Position numbers and translations under genes: made by a program
Part shown: in pieces, positions 32,880 through 44,890 of the stretch
Layout of the letters: every line of letters begins with the position of its first letter
How positions within the stretch are numbered: the stretch's first letter is position 1
Notes under the pieces: generated by a model
What the model saw: the letters and a program-made list of their open reading frames with translations, nothing else
Told to the model about the DNA's origin: nothing
Database searches by the model: none
NCBI GenBank assembly: GCA_958510875.1
Contig: OY294068.1
Location: forward strand, 73,386,633-73,450,632
Direction: 5' to 3'
Length of the DNA stretch: 64,000 nucleotides
Origin: Endomychus coccineus
Lineage: Eukaryota; Arthropoda; Insecta; Coleoptera; Endomychidae

Positions 32880-34060
32880 CATTTCTAGAGACTCCAGCAG
32901 ATTTACTTTCAAGCTTCTATCAGGTTTAAGCAACATATGTATTTCAGGGACAGAATGATTATAATCAAAAAAGTCATCTGCAAATATGGAATCTGTTTTT
33001 AAAAGTTTAAAGCATCTTCTATGTTTATCGAACCTAGTAGAAAATGAGCGTCCTGTTTGTCCTGTATAAAAGAAATTGCGTTCTTGACAAGTCAGCTTAT
33101 GAACTTCAGAATTAACGATTGTCTTAGTTTTGGCATTATCATTGTAAAAAATAAGTATGTTCTAATTTAAAATTGTGTTCAAATACTATATTCAAGTTAC
33201 GAAGTGTCAAAAGATTTGGAATTATTTTCCTTGATTTTTTAAAATAAGGAAGAGTAACAAATATCTTTTATTCTTTTTTGTTTGGGTATATACTGAAGTA
33301 AAGGTTGTTTTATTGTTTCCGGTTTAGTTACTATTTTGATCTGTGTAACCTTTATTTACTGCGATTTGTTGATTGTATTTATTTCCTGTCCAACAAAATA
33401 CCAACACATAAACCAATTACATTTTATCTATTCTTTCATATTCATTGAAACTAGTGCTACTCAGAAATCTTCTAATTTTTAATGATGAGTACTTTCAATA
33501 TCAAATTCTATTATTATTAAGACAATCTTCTCAAATTCTATTGATGTATACATTGTTAAATTTAGTTTTAGTTGTGTGTTTATTTTGTAAAAGTAATAAG
33601 AAAGCAAATGAAAAAACAAATTTTTGTCCATGACCGTCCTTCCAGGACTAATTGAACATTTTAGTTTGTTTACTCGATGCAGTCACATTCATATTCATTT
33701 ACCTTGTAAATAATATTAATTCATGTGATTATTTATGTTGGAGATTTGATTGTAACAATTATAGTATTGTGAAAAGCCTATGTGTCATTGAATGAAAAGT
33801 AGAGATTTTATGTGAACAAGGGTCGAACGATTCTGATGGAGTAATAATCTTCTTTCTGAAAAACAAATGTTGTTATCTGTTCTTCTGAGAGTTAAATCTA
33901 AAAAGTTGATAGAATTGGTTCTTTCGGTTTCTAACGTGAACTTTTTCTCAGGTGGATTGAATTAGCAGGAGGACGCTATATATAATTGTCTATTTGACGC
34001 TTTTTAACATGTTCTAATTCAGTCCACCCGAAAATAAGTTTAACATCGTTACATGGGAAT
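32880..34060 (-). pseudogene. Penelope-like RT/GIY-YIG pseudogene 3
   Basis: Read on the minus strand from about 34060: KKFTLETERTNSINFLDLTL (RT end), later NKYNQQIAVNKGYTDQN and FTSVYTQTKKNKRYLL (connector), KNQGK, then EVHKLTCQERNFFYTGQTGR, SFSTRFDKHRRCFK and ADDFFDYNHSVPEIHML (GIY-YIG domain; TGQTGR is the 'YIGQTGR' strand). Frames are broken by many stops. The catalytic RT palm is not visible. This copy differs clearly in wording from the other two, so it is a different subfamily. Confidence 0.7.
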
Positions 34061-35190
34061 CTGATTCAATTTCCTAACAACTTTCTTCACTGATACCTAG
34101 ACGGGTAACGAAATTGTCGAACTGTAAGTATGGTACATTAGGTGATGGTGGATGGGTGCATGGTAGTCAGACAGTTCCCAACAGGTCGAAATAGCTGTCA
34201 ATTTTTAGCGGTTTTGGTTTCTTATCCTGTGATTATACATGCCCATTTCTACTTATCTGACTATACGTAGTATATAATCGGGTTACAAATTTTTTCTGAT
34301 TTTCGCGGAAATATCGGTTTTAAGCCTTTCTGAATTGATCGAGACTATTTTGAGATGATGTATGTATGTGCGTAAAAACTGTGGAGACGATTGCGCCGAT
34401 ACTAGTGGTAGTAGGGATTTAAGATTTTGCAAGTCGCTTTACAGTGGGAAAAACCGGAGCTGTATTGTTTTGAGTATCCCCTCTTGCAAATAGTATATTT
34501 GACAGTTATCTTATAATTTCGAATGTATCTATATTATTTTATTGAACTATAATGACAAAAGTGTTTTTCTGGTTATAAATTTCACACGCATACTTTTAAT
34601 CCGTCATCATAGTTTGACGTCACAGTTCCATTGAATTAATTAATATGTGCTGTCATATATGAACACAACGCTGTAGATTTTTCTAGAAGAAATACCTACT
34701 GAAAAGGTTGAATGTTTGTTAATAATTCTAGATAGTTCGCCTGAGCCAAATATAATGTACTTTATTTATTATTTTGATGAGGTAGCAATAAGGAATGAAG
34801 TTTAAGCCATGTACTATAATGGTAACTTGTAAGTACATATGCCAATCAATGCCTATTCTTTACAAGAAGAAAAAATATGAATTCAGTTTATTTAATGTTG
34901 CATTGATTCGTTTTGTGTAACCTGGGTATCCAGTGCAAAAAAGCGATCCCCGTAGATCTTTCATGGAATTATCAAATATATCTACAAAGAGAATTCGGTT
35001 CTTTAGGAAAATAAACAAGAATGGTTGAAACAGGATAACATCAAATTTGAACAATTAAGTAACATCTCTCTTTTTGTGCTATTTATATACTGCATGTTTT
35101 CTAGAAATGTATGTAATCGATGAATTAGCTCTCCATATCATCCAAATGGTGTGGGGAATTTCAAAGCATCGAAATGGAAAATCGATGAAT
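34061..35190. other. Intron of the B56 gene, nothing recognised
   Basis: AT-rich. No coding or repeat structure recognised. Confidence 0.4.
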
Positions 35191-35208
35191 CACTGCTTGA
35201 ATAAGCCG

Positions 35209-35357
35209 AAGGAAGCTTGAAGGATATTACACCGCAGTTTTGGAACAACTGTGTTCGTCATGTTGAAGAATGGATATCGAGTTGGTATGAAATTGCCCCA
35301 CTGATTACGAGTATGAAACACACAGTTGTAAAACATATATGTTGTCAATTCGAATGA
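35209..35357 (+). pseudogene. C-terminal fragment of a DDE_3-type transposase
   Basis: The open segment reads EGSLKDITPQFWNNCVRHVE, then EWISSWYEIAP and a stop further on. 'ITPxxWxxCxxHVxxxxxxYW' is the usual C-terminus of a widespread insect DDE transposase family. A stop (TAA) lies just upstream. The 63.7-kb fragment may be the N-terminus of the same family. Confidence 0.45.
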
Positions 35358-35658
35358 ACTTCTAATGACATAGACTATAATTTGAAGTCTGTCCACGTTT
35401 TTATCGGTCTGCAGACAACAACTAGTAAATATATATCACAGACATACATACATCCCGAAAGCGAAATATTGCACTCACAAAAGGATGTAGAATAGTAGTA
35501 GGTAATTCAATAGCATGTAAATAATACGATCATCCTTATCTATTAAAAAAACTGTTAAATTTCCGAGGACCTTTCAGCTAACAAGTAGTCATTATCAAAG
35601 TAAGCCAATTTAGAAAAAAGTGTCTATAAATACTATTTGTCATTAATATCGTACATAT

Positions 35659-36880
35659 AGTCTAGGAGTCAGAGCGATATTGATGGTCTGAACATTAACC
35701 CGATGGCACTATGGTTTATCGTTACAGACCGAATTTTCCCCGGCTGCTAGATCTCGAGATACAGCATCAGCATTTTTTTTTCTTTTGACTGGAGGTTAAC
35801 CCTTTCCAAGTTGCGGTTACTTGAAAAGCATGCCATTCTTATACACTTCCTCCATGTGCCATCATTTTTATCGTGACCGTTGATCAGGCCAACCAGTTAA
35901 AATTAACCCGAAAATGGACTGCAAGTTAACCCCCCCCCCAAACCTGGTGGAAAATGTTCATTGGTGTTGGCAATTGTTAACATTCCCTATGCCATCAAAA
36001 GTTATCGGTCCATTTCCGAGTAATTGGCCATTATTTGAACCAACAATTTTTCTTTTTTTCATTTGGTGGATAAAACTTGCGGGTTACAAGGTAACATGAT
36101 GGCACCATGTAAAATAACTTTATTGGAGGTCAAATAAAGATATAAAATTATTGCCATCACTCCTTGTCTATTTCAACCCCCCAAAAAACCATAAAACCAC
36201 CCTCCAAAACAAAAAAAACAAACAAAAACGGGCGTTTCGATTTTAAACCCCGCCAGAATCTCAATAATTGACTAATTTATCATAAAATTGATCATATTAT
36301 CCATATTATTCAATTTTTTTGGGGGGTGGTTTTATTGGGTTTTGGGGGGTTGAAATAGACAAGGAGTGATAGCAATAATTTTAAATCTTTATTTGGCCTC
36401 CAATAAAGTTATTTAACATGGTGCCATCATGTTACCTTGTAACTCGCAAGTTTTATCCACAAAATGAAAATAAGAAACAGTTTTGGTCCAAATAATGACC
36501 AATTACTCGGAAATGGACCGATAACTTTTGATGGCATTGGGTATGTTAACAATTGCCAACACCAATGAACATTTTCCACCAGGTTTGGGAGGGTTAACTT
36601 GCAGTCCATTTTCGGTCCAATTTTAACTGGTCGGTCTGATAAACGGACACGATAAAAAATGATGACACATGGTGGAAGTGTATAAGAATGGCATGCTTTT
36701 CAAGTACCCGCAACTTGGAGAGGGTTAACCTCCAGTTGCTGTATGCTGTATCTTGAGATCTAGCAGCCGGGGAAAATTTGGTCTGTGAGATGAATTGATC
36801 ATTGAACCGCCCTCTAACGATAAACCATAGTGCCATCGGGTTAATGTTCAGACCATCAATATCGCTCTGGCTCCTAGACT
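35659..36880. mobile_element. Foldback element F, copy 1
   Basis: Two arms of about 560 bp in inverted order with ends AGTCTAGGAGTCAGAGCGAT and the inverse of AGTCTAGGAGCCAGAGCGAT. The centre near 36250-36300 is short. Arms contain GGCATGCTTTTCAAGTA, GGTGGAAAATGTTCATTGGT and GACAAGGAGTGAT. There is no credible coding region; the open frames are in the arms. Copy 2 is at 62470-63643. The right end abuts the truncated Penelope-like copy 2. Confidence 0.88.
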
Positions 36881-38120
36881 AAAAAGGAATTACCTCAGGC
36901 GGAGATAAATCTGAATTCATTGAATTGCTTTTTTGCTTATACATTTCCTTCCCTTCTAAATTACCTAGATATTTATGGGCAAAATGTTCTTTATATCGAG
37001 TTAAAATATTCCTTTTAGTTTGGCCCACATAACATTTTGAACATCTCGGATTTGTCAAAGTCGGAAACTGTATCAAAGATAGTGCTTGTTCTTACATCTA
37101 CAAACGGGTTGTATTGTGAATTTAGAGAACTAATTATGTAAGTTATTGATTACTGAAGGATGATAATTGAATTTTATTGAATATTTGACTCTAATTTGGC
37201 TAATTGGTTGCGTTCCAATTTGCTTTTTTGTTCCGAAATCAAGTTATTGATCATAGATTTGTAGTAAACCGCTATTTGCTGAAGTTTCTCAACATTGTTT
37301 TTATAATTTTGCTGGCGCAATTGGACGTTTAATAATCTATTGACAGTACTATTAAATTGAGCTATTTTATAATTAATTGTTAATCCGCATCAGTATACGT
37401 ATTTGTTTGAGTTTTCTGTATATGTTGAATTCCAGGTGATTACCATCTTTTATAATGTTAATTAGAAGGAAAGGAAGCTGCTTATCTGTTTCTATTTCTT
37501 TAGTGAAATTGAGTGAATCAAATTGTTCATTAAGCGTGTTCAAAAAGCCATGTACACCAAAATCTTTACTTATAATCGCCAAAATATCATCTATGCCAAA
37601 CTTTTGGATTTAATTTTGATTTTAAGAAGGTTTCAAGTTCGCTCAGAAAAATATGGGACAAAAAGGAAACACTGCATTGCATATTGCAAATCCGCTTACT
37701 TGTTTATAGTAGTTTTTGTTAAAAGTGAAATTATTTTGCTCCATTAGTAAGGATCACGTATTCTGTGCAGTTTGTATCGGGAATATTCATATCTGAAAGT
37801 CATTTCTTCAGAATGTTTATCGACTCAGAGATTGGGATATTTGTAAATAGTGGAACAACATCAAATGAAACCAGTTCAAGTTTGAAATAATTCAATTTTG
37901 CAATTAGTTCCAAAGATATTAGCATGCCTCGTTCCGCTAACGAGTTCATGAGAAGATCGAAACTGCCTGGGAGTAATAGACGTGTTGTCACTGTTCAACC
38001 TGGAGAACCAAAACTTTATCAGCAAAATTATAGCAGCGAAGTTGAGAAACTTCAACAAATAGCTTTGGACAATGAATACAACAAATCTTTGAAAGAAATT
38101 GGAATCTGTGTAATTCAAAG
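36881..38120 (-). pseudogene. Penelope-like RT/GIY-YIG pseudogene 2 (cut by foldback F1)
   Basis: On the minus strand: ELVSFDVVPLFTNIPISESI (RT motif A; 37800-37991), then GVHGFLNTLNEQFDSLNF and KQLPFLLINIIKDGNHLEFN (37373-37582), then CSKCYVGQTKRNILTRYKEH FAHKYLG (GIY-YIG; 36879-37076). The order RT then GIY-YIG matches Penelope-like elements. Frames are broken between blocks. The 3' end stops exactly at the foldback boundary at 36880, so the foldback inserted into or beside it. Not functional. Confidence 0.78.
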
Positions 38121-38194
38121 GGGATGGAGATGGATGGGAGAAAAATCTATATCATGAATTTAGATTTATCTGCAGCTGAGAATAATCCCTTATA

Positions 38195-38817
38195 CAGGGT
38201 GTTTCAGTTTTTTCGTTCATAACTTCGGCAAACGATAGAACTTCTGAAAATAATAGGGGCCTTTCATATAAAATTTTTCGCTAAATCACTTCGTTTTCGA
38301 GATACAGGGTGTTGAAATTGAAAAAAAAATTGTTTTTTGCAAATATCTCCGGAACCGTTTATCGTACAGAAAACAACTTTCGTAAGCGATCTCTACTCAT
38401 AGTAAGCTATGTTTTGTGCGATAAAAAGTTTCCTTTTTATACATAATTGGTGAAGATTTTGGAGGGGTAGTGGTTGTTTTCCTCCCTAACTTCTACGCCA
38501 CTAGAAAAAGTACGGTTTTGAGATGCCCATTTGAACCGCCAATGTTTTCTACACAAAAAAGGTACTCTTGGTCATAAGCTCCTTTGACCGTTTTCGAGAA
38601 AAACAACTTTATGTCGAAAAACATTGTCGATTCTCTGAAATAAAATTTATTTTTTACCAATTAAACAAAATGTCTTTAAACAAGTAAGAAAACCAAAAAA
38701 TTGACCATGTTTTTCCACATAAAAGTTGATTTTTCTCGAAAACGGTCAACTTTAGAGTTTATGACCAGGAGTTCTATCGTTTGCCGAAGTTATGGACGAA
38801 AAAACTGAGACACCCTG
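38195..38817. mobile_element. MITE with 48-bp TIRs
   Basis: CAGGGTGTTTCAGTTTTTTC at the left and the inverse of CAGGGTGTCTCAGTTTTTTC at the right, continuing through CATAACTTCGGCAAACGATAGAACT, flanked by TA. 620 bp, no coding capacity. The terminal motif resembles Tc1/mariner-type MITEs. Confidence 0.85.
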
Positions 38818-38876
38818 TATATACCCTATTAATTACAAATAATATTTAAACAGGCACATTTTGTTTTCTAATTTAG

Positions 38877-38960
38877 TTTACTCTGATCATGGCTACTTGA
38901 TAGCAAAGACCCTCAGTACACTATAACATTATTTTTAGTGGTGATTGTTTCTTATTTATA
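38877..38960 (+). ncRNA. Decayed hammerhead-like motif (family of 26853)
   Basis: GTTTACTCTGATCATGGCTA then TGATAGC-AAAG: the core has CTGATCA and a shortened GAAA. The similarity to 26851-26990 continues to TATAGTTTATT. Confidence 0.4.
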
Positions 38961-39540
38961 GTGGTATTATATATCCACAGTGTGAACTCTTTTATAGTTT
39001 ATTTCTTGTAAAACACAGTATGTTGTCAATTAAAATAAACTTTTAATGTATATAGAATATAATTTGACGTCTTTGCATGACTTCATCTGTTTCTAACCAC
39101 TTGCAATATATTTTAGGTACCTATAAGTGAGGGAAGTATTATTATCATCATATTATGTTCACAACTTGTTCGAATAGGTATATTACTAAGAGACAAATAT
39201 ACCACCATTCATGTGAGCAGTATGAAATATGACAATATAACAACTCTGTGATATTTCCTTCATTTATTCGCAGCGACAGCTATTGCAATTTGCAATAAAA
39301 CTTGCAAACAATCACTTTCCGCGGTGCAGGTGCAAAAATATATTATTTTTATGTTCACCTAAACATTTCTAAGTAGATTTTGCACTACTGGCATTTTCAA
39401 AGGTTAGAAATAAGCAATTGCTCATATCAATCAATCCCTTGAAGCGATGTCTTTAGAAAATAAGAAGACGTGGAGGGATCATCAACTCTTAAACGTCACT
39501 GGTTATCCTCACTTTGACTTACTGAAATTAAATATAAAAA

Positions 39541-39710
39541 TTCTCGGGAAATAGGTCACAATAACACTCTGTTTTAAATTTTCGTCTTTACGGTTTAATT
39601 AACCCCCTTTTTACATAATAAGTCTTCTGATGAAGGTCGTGAGACCGAAACGTACGTAAAGACGGAAATTTAAAACAGAGTGTTATTGTGACCTATTTCC
39701 CGAGAATTTT
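39541..39710 (+). ncRNA. Best-preserved hammerhead ribozyme motif
   Basis: Positions 39621-39665: AGTCTT (stem I), CTGATGA (core), a stem II of GGTC-GTGA-GACC, GAA, ACGTACGT (minimal stem III), A (cleavage after GTA), AAGAC (pairs with GTCTT). Every conserved core base is present. Penelope-like elements carry such minimal hammerheads with very short stem III, thought to act best as dimers. It lies between 50-bp inverted arms (39541-39593 and 39654-39708; ends TTCTCGGGAAATAGGTCACA), so it is a terminal remnant of the element at 30.1-32.6 kb. Confidence 0.78.
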
Positions 39711-41690
39711 TATATATAATTCATACTGGGTCAAGAATCTTTATATTCTTACTGAAATTGAAAACCGGTGGCAGATGCAGAGATTTCTTAAAAATACGTG
39801 TTCGTGAGCAATACATTCTGGGTATGTAATATCTGTAGTGGCAGGGTGTGTTGATATACATCCAAATCGTGCGTGAAACAATATAAAAAGTGCCAAGAGT
39901 ATAACACAAATGATTTGTCGCATGCAATTTCACTCTGATTCTACATGTTATGCGCAACCGAGGTTAAATCCATAATCGGATCTGTTACTGGAAACCTTTA
40001 CATTTCACTTGGAGTTTGTCATCTTTCTGTCCATATAATAGTTTACTTTAACAAATCGATCAGCAAGACAGCATACAGTGTTGTGCTTTTTCCCGCTAAT
40101 TAGTTGTGAAAAACAAGTTCATCTTCACCAACTCATAAGTTTTTGAAAAAATATTGGATGGTCCTGAATTAAGGACAATATCACTGACGGCACAACAACA
40201 TCTAATCAACCAAGCGGCAAATTTCTGTATGAAAATTAACTCCTCTAATTAATAAGTAGGTCACTTTTCATGGTTTCATCGCTAACTTGCAAAAGATACA
40301 CATTCATTGAAAAACCGCAGTCTACAAGAGGGTTAGGTCATGATGTAGAATTTGCCATGTGACCCACTCAGGCCACTACTACTCGAAGCGAGTTGTATTG
40401 AAATTTTATTTAGATTCAGAATTTGATTAACGAGACACATTTATACTCAACGCAGATGTTTAGTATTGGATACCAACCATTTTGGGTTATATGGGATGAA
40501 TTAAATTACCCTCATTGCGAGATTGTTGGTCCAAAAAGAAAAAAATGTATGTCAGTGTCCTAACTCAAACAATGACTAGACGATTTGAGCTGTTACATTG
40601 AAAATTGTCCAGCAGGTAAAGGAAGATACAGGATAGAAGGTTTTACCGATATTTTGCCTAAAAAGATTTTGCATTGATGAAATTCTTGTACCATTTCGTG
40701 AAAGATACAGATAATAAAGCGATATATCTGTTGCAAAACTCACAAATACGAAATAAAATTATTTAAGCTATGTTCTGAAACAGGAATATAAATTATATTG
40801 TGACAAGTACAGCAAACCGAATGCTTCAGTTACTATGAATGTGGTATTGAAGTTAGCCCAAAACGTATTACCTGTTGGAAGAACTGTTCTAAGTTGTAAT
40901 CGACAATTATTACTACACTAGCAAATAAACTAGGTACTTACAATCCAATCTATTTATTAGGAACTTTAAGATCAAATGTGTAGTTTTAATGATATCGACC
41001 AAACACACTGATATAATAGTGATTAAGTGATTAAATAATTAAACGCTCTGGTACAATCGAAAAACCAAATGCAATCTTGAATACCACAAAGCAAAATATT
41101 CTATAGATATATCTGATCAAATATCCAGTTATAATATTGCATTGGAAAGAACATTAAATTAAAATGATACAGAAAAACTGCAACTGAAATACTTATAGGA
41201 ACATTTGCAGTAAATGATATTTTTTATATAAATAAACGATAAACGATAAACGAATCATCTATTCCTTTCTATAACAGATTTCAGCGGGAAAATTATAGAG
41301 TTTAATATTTTCTTCTGTCTTTAATCCCAAAACAGAAATGGAAAAGCTAACAATGAGGAACTTGAATCTATTTATTTGATGCAAAATCTATTTAATGTTG
41401 AACAAGATACGCTAAAAGTATATTTCTATTAAGTAAAACCCATCAGAACTGAAATGTTATTTTTAATTATTAATTATTATTGAAATAGTGAATATACGAA
41501 GATGGACGAAAACGCTCTTAAATGGTCAAGAGATTTGTGACGTCAAAATTCGGTAAACAACGTCTGAGACGCGTGCGTAGGTATTTAATCTTGTGTTGTT
41601 TTGGCTTGTTTGTATCGAAGCAGTTTTGAGAAGGTTCAGTGTACAAGTTTAAAGACAAGTTTTGATAATTCTAATCTGGTTTAGAGCATA
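39711..41690. other. Intron of the B56 gene, nothing recognised
   Basis: AT-rich. No coding block, ribozyme motif or inverted repeat was recognised over this 2 kb. Confidence 0.4.
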
Positions 41691-41744
41691 CGTAATAGCC
41701 CATATTATAGATCATCAACAACTGCTCACAACAAATTATTCGTT

Positions 41745-41860
41745 AAAGAATGAATGATATGAGGAAGAAATTGTGTTTAGTTATAAAGAGGGACCTTAAG
41801 AAAAGTCCAGTTAGTGTAAAATCTACTTTACACATCTGTGAGGATCATTTCACGTAAATA
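41745..41860 (+). pseudogene. THAP-like domain fragment
   Basis: One frame reads MNDMRKKLCLVIKRDLKKSP then VSVKSTLHICEDHFT and a stop. 'RKKWxxxIKRDLKKxPxSxKSTxxICExHF' is the middle-to-end of the THAP-type C2CH finger found in P-element-derived and insect proteins, with the C..H pair ICEDHF. The W is replaced by L. The first half (LFVKE) appears in another frame. Exon-sized, degenerate. Confidence 0.45.
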
Positions 41861-42689
41861 AAATCTCAAATATGGAATATTATTTCAACAAATGGTATAT
41901 TTCAATAAATATTTATATAAAAACTAAATAATTCCAACAAGTATAGATACCTACTGATAATGTTATTTAATTTCAAGTTGGGATGTTTCACTGATATAAT
42001 ATTCTTTAGCTGATGAACTTTATATGTTCTCTCCATTATTATCATCTATGTAAAATTCCCGCATTCCTATTTCACATCGTCAAAAAACAAAAAAAATCAA
42101 GTTTCCTGCAATTGCCCGCACGCTTTTTCAGAGTATTACAGATTATTAGAACCCAAGTATTACAAATAATAGTTATTTATATATACTTAGATCTAATCTA
42201 GTTTATTTAAAAGTTTCCTAAACCATTTAGTGAAAAACAACAACAAAAAACATTCTCACAATCGAGATTTTCACATATAAAACACAATGTTAATATAGTC
42301 TACAGAATCAATAAAAGTTGAGGAAAAGCACGACCCGAACGTCGTAAGATGGGCACACCAACATTTCACTAGTGTATCTGTGCCATTCCAGAATCAGAAA
42401 AGGTTAAACAGCTGATTGCCATGTTCATAGAGAGCTACGTGTCCCAAATGAATAACAAAATAACTCCATTATTAATAATCATGATATTCTTTTCATGTAA
42501 CTTTTTAGAAACTAATCATGTTGGAACTACCCCAAACATAAAGTATGAGAAAAAGAAGATTCATTTGACTAGACAACTATGACTTTTTTATTGTTTCCAC
42601 CCTTGCCCCATCTATATATACAGCGTGATCAGTTAAGGGCGGCTCTCGGCCATATCTCAGAAACTACTGGGAATAGAAATGTAGGAAAA

Positions 42690-43335
42690 GAATTGGTTGT
42701 CTGTAAAGTCGGTTTACTGACGATAGTTGAACGTGACAACGTCATAAGAAAATACTGATGGAATGGACGGCTGGCTGGTCCAACCTGTCATTTCAGACAC
42801 TTTGTTATGATATGTGGAAGATTTAATATTTATGTTTTAATTTTTTGAAATCATAGCTACGCTCGATAATTATTTCGATCGAATAGTAAAGCAATTGATT
42901 TTTTACTCATCGTGAAATAGTTCTGTTAACTTATTGTTATAGTTTTGTCAATTATAGCATAACCTACAATCGCTGCACTAGCGGACCGATGTTATTTATT
43001 TTAATGATGAAAGCACGAATATTCGACAATATATCACTGAACGTATATTTAATATCGAAAGAATCATTACCGCAATTATCGTTGCTATAAACAATTGACA
43101 CCACATTCACTTTTCACTACACTTCATACTTGACGAAAACATGTAAATGTATTATTTTGTATAGCAGCTGTCCACGCGGACGCATCGCTCACTCAAGTAG
43201 GAGACGCTCTCGCTTGCACTTCAAGCCTTAAGTGGAACGCCTTAGAGCGAGGTAACGCCGCATGCTTAAATGGAACGCCTCATGAGTCATGTTTTCTCGT
43301 GCGTGCAGCTGGCTCCATCGAATTATAAGACGTCA
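42690..43335. mobile_element. 640-bp insertion in the left foldback arm
   Basis: It has no counterpart in the right arm. Its left part has GAACGTGACAACGTCATAAG and its right end ATAAGACGTCACGTCAAAA, a loose inverted pair. The interior has a G+C-rich block with CTTAAGTGGAACGCC and CTTAAATGGAACGCC. No coding region. Probably a small non-autonomous element. Confidence 0.45.
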
Positions 43336-44149
43336 CGTCAAAAGATGTATGATTAAAGTGACCATGAGAAAATCCTGGAAATTATTTTTATGTTCTGAAA
43401 TTTTGCGCTAGGGGGCGCAATTGAAAATTTAATATTAAAATTCCAAATTTCTCTGGAAATTTCTACATATATCTTTGTTAACATCATTAGAAAGGTTAGA
43501 CATATTTGCATCATTTTGATTCGAAGCTCATTGGCGTACCGACCTTTATAAGAGTGGGGGAAGCTATTGAAAGTGTAATCAGTCAAATCGATATAATTTC
43601 TAAACGACTCTTTCGATTTTAGTAAACTTAAGCTTGTATAGAAGAGAAGATACGTACTTTCAATTGTAGTATCTATTGGTACACGATAGTTCCTAATAAA
43701 GTTGCTAGAGGGCGTAGTCTGTGATAATAGCATTTTATTTGATTTTATCCAAAAACTTAAATCGTACGGTATAACTATGACATGATAATCGGAAATAAGA
43801 TTAAATTTGCAAAAAAAGGTGAAAACCGCACATCGATATCTTCATTAGTTTCAAAGTTATAGTAAAAAATGTACATTCGTGACAGATGAACCTATTACGT
43901 GTAATTTAATTTTATCAGAAGGATTATAGTCGAGGAATTATAGTCAAAATGATCGAATTTTTTACTGGCAACCTGTATCGAGATGCGGTTTTCGCCATTT
44001 GCTTCAGAAACACAATAGAAAAAAATGTTACATATTTGTTTTACCAGGAAAGCTTGGTTGCATTTGTGCATACAAAAAATGCATCTAAATCATGCAATTT
44101 GCTGATCTGTGTAAATATTATATTGTCGCTCATCAAATATTGATCAAAA

Positions 44150-44890
44150 TTGGCCAGAATTTGTTACTCGGGGTTTTTTGGGGTCGAATTTGATGTTTTC
44201 ATAATGCCAAGCTGCACCCTGGGGCAGATTTCAGGGGCTTGGGGTGGGGGGATTTGCAACATAAAGAGGAAATCCTCAAATTTTCTCAATTATTCGGTAT
44301 TTTATGGCAATTTTGGGATTTTTAAACACAAACTAAATGATGTTCGTTAACTCAAGTGCCCGGGGCAAAGTGGGGCAATGTGGGGCACTTGGGACTATTA
44401 TCGAATTTCAACCATCAAACCTAAAAACCTTGTTCTCTGTGGGTTTTTGTGGTCGCTGAACACGAATTCAAGGTTCATTTTCAGCTCAGATGCTCCTGGG
44501 GCAGAGTGTCCTCTGGGGCAACGTGGGGCATCTGGGGCAGTTAATCAATTTCAACTGTCAAACATCAAAGCTTCGTTACCTCAGAGAACAAGGTTTTTAG
44601 GTTTGATGGTTGAAATTCGATAATAGTCCCAAGTGCCCCACATTGCCCCACTTTGCCCCGGGCACTTGAGTTAACGAACATCATTTAGTTTGTGTTTAAA
44701 AATCCCAAAATTGCCATAAAATACCGAATGATTGAGAAAATTTGAGGATTTCCGCATTATATTGCAAATCCCCTACCACAAGCCCCTGAAATCTGCCCCA
44801 GGGTGCAGCTTGGCATTATGAAAACATCAAATTCGTAATCAGCGACCCCAAAAACCCCCGAGTAACAAATTCTGGCCAATTTTGATCAAT
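44150..44890. repeat. Foldback centre rich in TGGGGCA
   Basis: An inverted repeat of about 330-bp arms. It contains clusters of TGGGGCA/TGCCCCA (for example near 44340-44395, 44495-44540 and 44635-44665), unusually G-rich for this AT-rich region. Confidence 0.75.

Noticed and set aside
43353..43733. 126-residue minus-strand frame
   Set aside because: Lies entirely in a foldback arm whose inverted partner (46190-46570) does not keep the frame.
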